From the NCBI RefSeq assembly GCF_003063625.1, contig NZ_CP026604.1, positions 3,946,065-4,010,064 of the forward strand: a stretch of 64,000 bases of DNA. Direction: 5' to 3'. The DNA is from Saccharobesus litoralis (GTDB lineage: Bacteria; Pseudomonadota; Gammaproteobacteria; Enterobacterales; Alteromonadaceae). A model generated the notes under the pieces. That model was not told where the DNA came from. It made no database searches and was given only the letters and a program-made list of their open reading frames with translations. Position 1 is the first letter of the stretch, and each line of letters begins with the position of its first letter. The position numbers and the translations under genes were made by a program. Below, one piece after another: positions 57,575 through 64,000 of the stretch.

Positions 57575-57750
57575 TATAGTCTTCTCGCTCAGGTCTTATG
57601 GTTCATTGTCAGCGCTTACTCTCGACTTTGGCTCCTGCGTCGTCCTACTACCTAAATCCCTTTAGGCAGCCCCAATCACATAATAGAGCATATGCTCATG
57701 AGGTCTCGAAGCTTGACGGCTTCCCCTAAAACCAGATCGCTTTGACTATA
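57575..57750 (+). mobile_element. TATAGTC MITE, copy E (176 bp, with nested palindromic insert)
   Basis: Forward copy with perfect TATAGTC/GACTATA ends. Apart from a 47-bp insertion (57622-57668) it follows the 129-bp family sequence; the inner palindrome GAGCATATGCTC is intact. It lies between divergent sodB and grxD, far from the other four copies. Confidence 0.86.
57622..57668. repeat. 47-bp palindrome-bearing insertion inside MITE copy E
   Basis: Absent from intact copies. It contains CCTAAA-TCCC-TTTAGG (57651-57666) and ends TAGGCA, like the insert in copy A. The two inserts are related, but they interrupt the element at different points. Confidence 0.68.
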
Positions 57751-57896
57751 ACTGAGGGTTATTTACTAAAAATCAAGGTTTCAGTGAGTTAGTTTATAAA
57801 AATACGCTTAACAGGTTTCAGTTATAGAACCGAACCGCATAATAACTTACAATAATACTCAAGTATTATTGTAACGTCTCGAATATAGAGGTTTCT

Positions 57897-58241
57897 ATGG
57901 AAACATTAGATAAAATCAAACAACAAATTGCTGAAAATCCAATTTTAATTTACATGAAAGGTAGCCCAAAGTTACCAAGTTGTGGCTTCTCTTCGCAGTC
58001 AGCTCAAGTTTTAATGAACTGTGGTGAACCGTTCGCTTACGTTGATATTTTACAAAATCCTGATATTCGTGCAGAGCTGCCTAAATATGCTAATTGGCCT
58101 ACCTTTCCTCAGTTATGGGTTGAAGGTGAATTAATTGGTGGTTGTGACATTATGTTAGAAATGTTTCAACAAGGTGAGTTACAAACTCTAATTAAAGAAA
58201 CTGCGGCCAAACATAAAGAAGATGAGTCTTCTGCAGAGTAA
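57897..58241 (+). CDS. grxD: monothiol glutaredoxin, CGFS type
   Basis: Iron-sulfur cluster carrier of 114 residues. The single active Cys29 lies in CGFS (PKLPSCGFSSQ), preceded by the glutathione-binding ILIYMKGS, and followed by TFPQLWVEGELIGGCDIM, all diagnostic of Grx4. Length matches E. coli GrxD (115). It is transcribed alone, divergent from sodB, and ends at a strong terminator. Confidence 0.97.
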   Translation: METLDKIKQQIAENPILIYMKGSPKLPSCGFSSQSAQVLMNCGEPFAYVDILQNPDIRAELPKYANWPTFPQLWVEGELIGGCDIMLEMFQQGELQTLIKETAAKHKEDESSAE

Positions 58242-58264
58242 AAATATATTTTCTTTACTTATAA

Positions 58265-58292
58265 AAAAAGCCAGCGCTATTGCTGGCTTTTT
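58265..58292. terminator. bidirectional terminator between grxD and the AraC-family gene
   Basis: A perfect 11-bp stem AAAAAGCCAGC / GCTGGCTTTTT with a 6-base loop. It serves both convergent genes. Confidence 0.92.
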
Positions 58293-58307
58293 ATTGTTGT
58301 TTTTGAA

Positions 58308-59324
58308 TTATTTTCTTTTTACATGGTTGCCCGGTGAATAACCATAATGATTTTTAAAGGCTCGTTCAAAAGCGCTCCGATAACTATAGCCGAGTAACTC
58401 ACTAACTTCTTCAATACTCATGTCCTGATCGAGAAACTCAGCGGCAGACTCTAAACGCTTGTCTTTAATATACTGACCGATAGACTCATTGTATGCGAGT
58501 TTGAATTGTCGTTGTAAGGTCGAGACGCTGGTATTAAGCATTTCAGCTAATTGTTGAGCATTCGTAACCATATTGGTGTAGTCATCAATAAAGTTTTTGG
58601 CATTTTGCGCTAGGTTATGTTGGCGCGATAGTGCGTTATTACCCTCATTAATGCCTTGATTATCAATGATTTCTATTATGTCTGATACAAGGCTAAAAAT
58701 GTTGGCACTTACGGCAAGAACGTTTGATGATTCTTTACTGGCAACGAGCTTCATCAGATCTTCGAATTTGGTTCTGAATGTCAAAGGCGTTTCGAGCTGA
58801 TGAAAGGCATACTTTTCTTGATCTATTTCACGTTGTAATTCAAATAATTTTTTACTGTCGAAATTAGATAGCTGACACAGGTTTTCTAAACCTTGGCGGC
58901 TCATAATAATAAAAAAGGTTTTAACTGTACCCTTATCATAACTAATGAGTTCAGTCGCACCTTTACCAATGGCACTTACAGATAATTTAGAGCGTAAATT
59001 TCGATTTTTGTGGCTTAAATTGTAAGCATTACATTGGTGTACATATTGAATAGAGTAAAAATCTTCGTTGCCATACTTTTCATTAATAAATGCAGGGAGT
59101 TCTTCATGACAGAGAAATACAGCGGCTCCAGGTACTAACTTCAAGGAGCGGTCTTGACTATGCAGGTAACGGTCAATTTTATCGGCTGAAAACGGAGATT
59201 CAAATTTGGGTTGGCGTTCAACACATTGAATTAAATCGGGTGCTTGTTCTATAAATTGCTCGAGTCGGTAGCTGACTATTTGTTTGCCACGGATCTTTTG
59301 AGCGATTAACTCTCTATTTTTCAT
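58308..59324 (-). CDS. AraC-family transcriptional regulator
   Basis: 338 residues. The C-terminal ~95 residues are the double helix-turn-helix of the family: first helix-turn-helix AQQLAEMLNTSVSTLQRQFKLAYNESIGQYIKDKRLESAAEFL, then the signature MSIEEVSELLGYSYRSAFERAFKNHYGYSPGNH. The N-terminal ~230 residues match no ligand-binding domain that I recognise. The gene stands alone between grxD and barA, both separated by non-coding sequence, so its targets cannot be guessed from context. Confidence 0.9.
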   Translation of the reverse strand: MKNRELIAQKIRGKQIVSYRLEQFIEQAPDLIQCVERQPKFESPFSADKIDRYLHSQDRSLKLVPGAAVFLCHEELPAFINEKYGNEDFYSIQYVHQCNAYNLSHKNRNLRSKLSVSAIGKGATELISYDKGTVKTFFIIMSRQGLENLCQLSNFDSKKLFELQREIDQEKYAFHQLETPLTFRTKFEDLMKLVASKESSNVLAVSANIFSLVSDIIEIIDNQGINEGNNALSRQHNLAQNAKNFIDDYTNMVTNAQQLAEMLNTSVSTLQRQFKLAYNESIGQYIKDKRLESAAEFLDQDMSIEEVSELLGYSYRSAFERAFKNHYGYSPGNHVKRK

Positions 59325-59515
59325 ATCTCTTGCGTATCACATGTTGTGCAAGTACTGCTGTTTAATAGCCTTTTGCTATAATAAGCCTGCAATTCTAACA
59401 ATATATTGATTAAAACCAACAGTTAATATGTCATTCATCTAACATTTAAGCTCAAAATATCAGAATTGGTAGAAAAAAGCGCTAATTAAATTAATAATCA
59501 TCTACTTTTTTCGTC

Positions 59516-62293
59516 TTAAAATTGAGTTTTTATATCAATTGAAACTGTTTTAACTTCATCTAAGGCTTGCAGTAATTGTTTTATAAGCTCGACAAGTGGC
59601 TCTATTGTATTATCTTGTTTTAATCGGGTTTCAATGTCATAGGCGAGATTTTGTAGCTTGGGGGTCCCGGTGTAACACGTAGTGCCATGTAATTTGTGAA
59701 TTGCTGTTAACAACTGTTGAGCATCTTGATTGAATAACGCGGTTTGGATCTCTTCGCTGGCATTAGCAATGGAATTAAGCAACATATCTAGCATTTCTAT
59801 AGCGAGATCGTGGCGGTTATTGGCTCTACTTAAGGCAAGCTGCCAGTCTATTATGTCAGAAGAGTTTGATGTTGCTTTAATGTCTGTTGAATAATTTGTT
59901 AGTTTTCGAAGCAAGTTTTTTAATTCGTCTTCATCTATCGGTTTAGTAACATAAGCACTAAACCCTTGCTGCATAATTTTATGTTTTTCACTGGTCGAAG
60001 CGTGAGCTGTTACAGCCGCTATTGGTGTTTGCTGATTTAAACTGTCTTTTTGAATATTAATACATGCTGATACGCCATCCATGATCGGCATTTGTATATC
60101 CATTAATATAGCTTTATAAACGCGGGCTCTTGTCAGTTCTAATGCTTGCTGACCATTTTCTGCGGTATCAACTAGGTAGCCTTGCTCTTGTAATAAAATG
60201 AATAACAATTTCAGGTTGAGAGGATTGTCATCAACAATCAGAATTCGATTGGCGTCATTATTTTCACTATTTTTATCATACGTGACTTGGTCTAAATTGA
60301 CTGCAGATATTGTTTGTTTCGGTAATGTTGGTAAGTCGTTTTGGCTTCGATGTTCATTATTAAGTATTTCAGCAAATTTTCGAGTTTGTATCGGTAAGCA
60401 CAAAGGCTTGCAGCCGGTACTGGTACTTAATCTTTGTACCATCTTTAATTCACTACAATAAGTAGAGATAAAAATGGTTTTTATTTGCGATTTTACGTTG
60501 TTAACCATTCGGCAATATTCGTCAAATGATAATTCGCTCAAATCATAACGAATGATAGCAAAGTCGAAATTTTGATTACTGGCCTCATTATCATTGATAA
60601 AGTGAATCAGCGATTTATAACGCCTAACTGTTATTTGCCATTGAATAAGTAAATCATGTATTGCGTTATAAGCGTGATCGACTGGCTCAATCAGGGCGAA
60701 TGTTTTATTTAGCATGCCATTAGCAGTGATAGGTACTGATATAGGCATGGCATTTATGTCATTTTTAAATACAAACTCAATTTTTGTCCCTTGATTAGCT
60801 TTACTGGTTATTGAAATATTGCCATCCATTTCTTTAGCTAGTCGTTGGGAAATGACTAGCCCCAAACCCGTTCCACCATATTTGCGAGTGATACTTGAAT
60901 CAGCTTGGCCAAACGGTTCAAAAATATGTTTTATTTTATCTTGCGTAATGCCAATACCAGTGTCATTAACTACGACTTTAATTATGACGCTTGGGTTGTC
61001 ACTTTTAATTAATTCTACGTCAATGGTTACCGCGCCTTTTTCAGTGAATTTGATAGCGTTACCGACCAAGTTAGTAATAACTTGGCGAATTCGCATGGCG
61101 TCTCCCACTAAGTTTTCAGGTACGTCAGACAACACATTGAGTGAAATGTCTAAGTGTTTTTCAGCAGCATTTGGGGCAAGTAGAGTGACAACTTCTTCAA
61201 TATTGTCACGTAAATTGTATGGGACTTTTTCCAAAGTCATTCGACCTGCTTCTAGCTTTGAAAAATCTAAAATGTCATTAATAATACTGAGTAAATTATT
61301 GGCGGAACTTTCAATAGTTTTCAAAAAGTCTTGTTGGTGCGCAGTTAAATCCGTTTTTAGTAATTGCCGAGTAAAACCCAGTACGCCATTTAGCGGTGTT
61401 CTTAGCTCATGGCTCATATTGGCTAAAAATTCTGATTTAATCCGGTTTGCTTCTAGCGCTTTACGCTTAGCAATGTCTAATTCAACATTTTGAATTTCTA
61501 TTTGTTCAATGCTTTGTCTTAAATCGCTTGTTGCTTGTTCTATATTTTGATCAAGCTCTTCTTGGCTTTTAATTAATAGACTAGACAAGTTTCCTATGCC
61601 TAATCTTATTCTCTCTAATTCATTGAGATGTAAAGGTTGGGTGAAGGCAGGGGGCTGTTTTTGTTCTATACAATTAATATTATTAAGTAAGGCTTTGATT
61701 GGTTGAGATAAGCGACGTAGTACAAAGTTGGCTAAACCTAAACTAATGACAACAGCCAAAATTAATATCAGTATCGTAGTAACATAAACCTTATATTTTT
61801 GATGGGTTATATTATCTGTGGTTAATTGGATTGAAATATAGGGTATTTTTACTGCGCGTTTATCTTCATCAAAATTTGCTTCATTTAACAAAGGTGTTCT
61901 AAAAACAATAAATCCGTTATCTATCTCGTAATTTGTTACTTCAAAATTATTTTGCCCAGGCTCAGAACGTAGCATGGCAAATTCATTATGATAATTACTC
62001 GTTGTGATGAGTCGATTGTCGGCAGAGAAAATGGCGATACTGACCACTTCAGCGCTAAATTTTCGTTGGGCATGATCGATTAGCGCTTTTAATTCATTCT
62101 TTTTACTTTGTTTCAATAAGCTATTAGCGGCAATGGCTAATGGTTCAATAATATTTTTGCCAGTGTTAATTTGACGCAATTGAATTTCTGATATGGCGCC
62201 TACAGTAAAATATCCAGCTATTAAGCTTGAAATAAATAGGGTAGGAATAACCGTAATGAAAAAGACCCATTCTTTTAAGTTTTTGTTGTACAT
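59516..62293 (-). CDS. barA: BarA-type tripartite hybrid sensor histidine kinase
   Basis: Membrane sensor of the Gac/Rsm pathway, 925 residues. Two transmembrane helices (about 10-30 and 171-191) flank a periplasmic domain. A HAMP domain is followed by the dimerisation domain with phospho-His295 (ANMSHELRTPLNG) and an HATPase with NDTGIGI and YGGTGLGL. A receiver has Asp732 (ILMDIQMPIMDG), and a C-terminal HPt domain has His869 (IHKLHGTTCYTG). This order, and the divergent rlmD gene, match BarA. The partner UvrY/GacA regulator is not in the window. Control of CsrA-binding sRNAs is inferred from the family. Confidence 0.95.
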   Translation of the reverse strand: MYNKNLKEWVFFITVIPTLFISSLIAGYFTVGAISEIQLRQINTGKNIIEPLAIAANSLLKQSKKNELKALIDHAQRKFSAEVVSIAIFSADNRLITTSNYHNEFAMLRSEPGQNNFEVTNYEIDNGFIVFRTPLLNEANFDEDKRAVKIPYISIQLTTDNITHQKYKVYVTTILILILAVVISLGLANFVLRRLSQPIKALLNNINCIEQKQPPAFTQPLHLNELERIRLGIGNLSSLLIKSQEELDQNIEQATSDLRQSIEQIEIQNVELDIAKRKALEANRIKSEFLANMSHELRTPLNGVLGFTRQLLKTDLTAHQQDFLKTIESSANNLLSIINDILDFSKLEAGRMTLEKVPYNLRDNIEEVVTLLAPNAAEKHLDISLNVLSDVPENLVGDAMRIRQVITNLVGNAIKFTEKGAVTIDVELIKSDNPSVIIKVVVNDTGIGITQDKIKHIFEPFGQADSSITRKYGGTGLGLVISQRLAKEMDGNISITSKANQGTKIEFVFKNDINAMPISVPITANGMLNKTFALIEPVDHAYNAIHDLLIQWQITVRRYKSLIHFINDNEASNQNFDFAIIRYDLSELSFDEYCRMVNNVKSQIKTIFISTYCSELKMVQRLSTSTGCKPLCLPIQTRKFAEILNNEHRSQNDLPTLPKQTISAVNLDQVTYDKNSENNDANRILIVDDNPLNLKLLFILLQEQGYLVDTAENGQQALELTRARVYKAILMDIQMPIMDGVSACINIQKDSLNQQTPIAAVTAHASTSEKHKIMQQGFSAYVTKPIDEDELKNLLRKLTNYSTDIKATSNSSDIIDWQLALSRANNRHDLAIEMLDMLLNSIANASEEIQTALFNQDAQQLLTAIHKLHGTTCYTGTPKLQNLAYDIETRLKQDNTIEPLVELIKQLLQALDEVKTVSIDIKTQF

Positions 62294-62446
62294 GCTCTTT
62301 AACTAATAAAGTATCTTTATCAAATTGAGTGATTGTTTCATGCCATATGTATAATGGTACATATCTGACGATTGGTCTGCTTAATTAGGGCAGAATAACA
62401 GTCAAAACACAAAGTTGTAACCCCCAATAATTGGTCAATTTAAAAC

Positions 62447-63814
62447 ATGGTACAGATTTATACTAGCAATGCTAAAAAAAGCAAAAAGAGACAAGATATT
62501 AATAAAACGTTTAACGTAGAGATAGCTACATTAAACCAGCATGGCGAAGGGGTTGCTAAATTAGAGGGTAAGGTTGTATTTGTTAAAGGCGCTTTACCGA
62601 CTGAAAAGGTCAAAATTAAAATAATTGATAGCAAAAAACGAGTAGCATCTGCCCAGCTAATTAGCATTAGCAATAAAAGTGAAGAAAGACGAGAGCCATT
62701 TTGTGCTCACTATCAAGCTTGTGGTGGTTGTCAGTTGCAACACCTAACACATGCCGGCCAGTTGTTATACAAGCAAGACGTCGTTGCGGGTTTATTAAAA
62801 AAACATGGTTGGCTGGATAAGCAAACGAGTTTACCTTGGCAAGCGACGATAAAAAGTAAAGAATCCGCTTATAGAACACGCGTTCGCTTAGCTGCCTATT
62901 ATGATAATAAGAGTCGTTCTGTCTCTATTGGATATCGTCAAGCGTCAAATAAAAAAATAGTGCAAATTACCCAATGCGATATCATGTTACCGCAATTGTC
63001 ATGTTTAATTGAGCCTTTGCGAGTATTAGTTAACCGATTTACTAACAAACAAGCAATTGGTCATATTGACTTAAATGCTTTTCATTGTGAGCCAGAAAAG
63101 CAAGACGGAAAACCTATTGTAAACTTTCGATTTTTAAAGCCTTTTTCACAACAAGACTTAGCTTTATTATCCACATTTCAATTACAGCATAACGTCATCA
63201 TTACCCAACAAATTGCGCAAAATATTGCGGTTGATTTGAATAATCAAGCGGTTACGCTTGAATATTATCTTTTGGGCAAAAGTATTAGTTTTTCTTCAAG
63301 TGACTTTACGCAAATCAATAAAGATATAAACCAAGCTATGGTAGCACAAGCCATTGATTGGTTAGACCTTAATAAAAATGATGAAGTTCTCGATTTATAT
63401 TGTGGTCTTGGCAATTTTAGTTTACCGATAGCAGATAAAGTTAAACGAGTTGCGGGTATCGAAGGTGTTTTAGATATGGTTGACAAAGCCCAGCATAATG
63501 CCAATTTAAATCAATTGACCCATTGTCATTTTTACCACGGTAATTTAGAAGAGGGAGTAAGCATTGACGATACAAAATTTAATAAACTGCTATTAGACCC
63601 AGCTCGTGCCGGTGCTGAAAATATATGCAAAACAATACAAGCTAACAATTTTGATTTGATACTCTATGTTTCATGTAATCCAAGCTCGCTGGCTCGTGAT
63701 GGTCGGCTACTTATCGAAAAGGGATACACAGTGGCTAAAATAGGTTTGCTCGATATGTTTCCAAACACATCACATATTGAAACCATGGTTTTATTTAAAA
63801 AGAACACAAAATAG
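62447..63814 (+). CDS. rlmD: 23S rRNA (uracil(1939)-C5)-methyltransferase
   Basis: SAM-dependent rRNA methylase with an iron-sulfur cluster. The N-terminal TRAM domain (about 20-75, FNVEIATLNQHGEGVAKLEGKVVFVKGALP) is followed by cluster cysteines Cys86, Cys92 and Cys95 (FCAHYQACGGC), with a fourth in ITQCDIM. The SAM loop is VLDLYCGLGNFSLP and the catalytic nucleophile is Cys410 (YVSCNPSSLARD). At 455 residues it is somewhat longer than E. coli RlmD (433). Divergent barA upstream is the conserved arrangement; relA often follows, but nothing coding is visible from 63815 to the window end. Confidence 0.96.
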   Translation: MVQIYTSNAKKSKKRQDINKTFNVEIATLNQHGEGVAKLEGKVVFVKGALPTEKVKIKIIDSKKRVASAQLISISNKSEERREPFCAHYQACGGCQLQHLTHAGQLLYKQDVVAGLLKKHGWLDKQTSLPWQATIKSKESAYRTRVRLAAYYDNKSRSVSIGYRQASNKKIVQITQCDIMLPQLSCLIEPLRVLVNRFTNKQAIGHIDLNAFHCEPEKQDGKPIVNFRFLKPFSQQDLALLSTFQLQHNVIITQQIAQNIAVDLNNQAVTLEYYLLGKSISFSSSDFTQINKDINQAMVAQAIDWLDLNKNDEVLDLYCGLGNFSLPIADKVKRVAGIEGVLDMVDKAQHNANLNQLTHCHFYHGNLEEGVSIDDTKFNKLLLDPARAGAENICKTIQANNFDLILYVSCNPSSLARDGRLLIEKGYTVAKIGLLDMFPNTSHIETMVLFKKNTK

Positions 63815-64000
63815 TCACAAATTGACATAAATTAAGGGAATAACCGTCTATTTCGGCTTTATGCATTGACTCTGTGAGCCAGAGACGTTTAAATTACTTT
63901 TGTTATATATTTATATCGCTTCTCTCATTTAAGCTCGCTTTATGGTTACAGTAAGACATTCCCATAGCAAAAAAAATAAAACGAAAACTTTTTCCGATTG

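Larger units (their letters stand above)
57411..57896. other. 486-bp divergent sodB/grxD intergenic region
   Basis: No gene is visible. MITE copy E (57575-57750) fills a third of it. The remaining flanks must contain the sodB and grxD promoters, which I cannot place with confidence. Confidence 0.5.

Noticed and set aside
60819-61493. 224-residue open frame on the plus strand
   Set aside because: It lies fully antisense to the kinase domains of barA, with low-complexity composition and no ribosome-binding site.

Overview
The window is a chromosomal stretch of an AT-rich marine gammaproteobacterium, most likely from the Alteromonadales. The reasons are gene blocks shared with Escherichia coli (tesA/ybbA/ybbP, the hisGDCBHAFI order, pyrD-zapC, dsbB-nhaB/fadR/ycgB, sodB/grxD, barA/rlmD), combined with an algal-polysaccharide locus, a large NAD-glutamate dehydrogenase and abundant small palindromic intergenic repeats. 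The genus cannot be fixed from the sequence alone. I see no rRNA, tRNA, prophage, complete insertion sequence or CRISPR array.

Layout. 1-5068: the end of a sulfated-polysaccharide locus (a GH2 beta-galactosidase cut by the window edge, a lipoprotein sulfatase, a beta-propeller glycosidase). 5071-7919, minus strand: an orphan sugar-type binding protein, an ArsR repressor and a diguanylate cyclase. 8062-15012: a KefB-like antiporter, TesA divergent from the YbbA/YbbP exporter, Bfd and a lone receiver protein. 15097-22672, minus strand: a complete histidine operon with its own leader peptide (five consecutive His codons) and attenuator. 22960-28697: a small membrane protein, a DUF2760-Hsp70 pair, asnS and a membrane protein. 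28797-34135: biotin synthesis, bioA divergent from bioB then bioFCD. 34692-44348: phosphoglucomutase, glycogen phosphorylase with an unusual Lys/Thr/Ala-rich tail, and NAD-glutamate dehydrogenase. 44458-51818: pyrD, zapC, a NIF3-family protein, a TPR response regulator, dsbB, nhaB and fadR. 51815-56550, minus strand: the YcgB(SpoVR)-YeaH-YeaG(PrkA) stress operon. 56826-63814: sodB, grxD, an AraC-type regulator, the BarA hybrid kinase and rlmD.

The most striking signal outside known genes is a family of 129-bp elements bounded by TATAGTC/GACTATA. Five copies lie in intergenic spaces at 26399, 28027, 31248, 34158 and 57575, in both orientations. Three copies are exactly 129 bp. The other two each carry an insertion of 47-48 bp ending in a short palindrome that also occurs alone elsewhere in the window. 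The elements look like non-autonomous MITEs with TA-type target sites, and one separates bioB from bioFCD. Other points worth checking are the histone-H1-like tail on the glycogen phosphorylase, a symmetric bidirectional bioA/bioB promoter-operator, a receiver domain that has lost its phosphoacceptor Asp, and a CCCC/GGGG hairpin just before pyrD.

All calls come from reading the sequence and remembered family knowledge; no database search was run.
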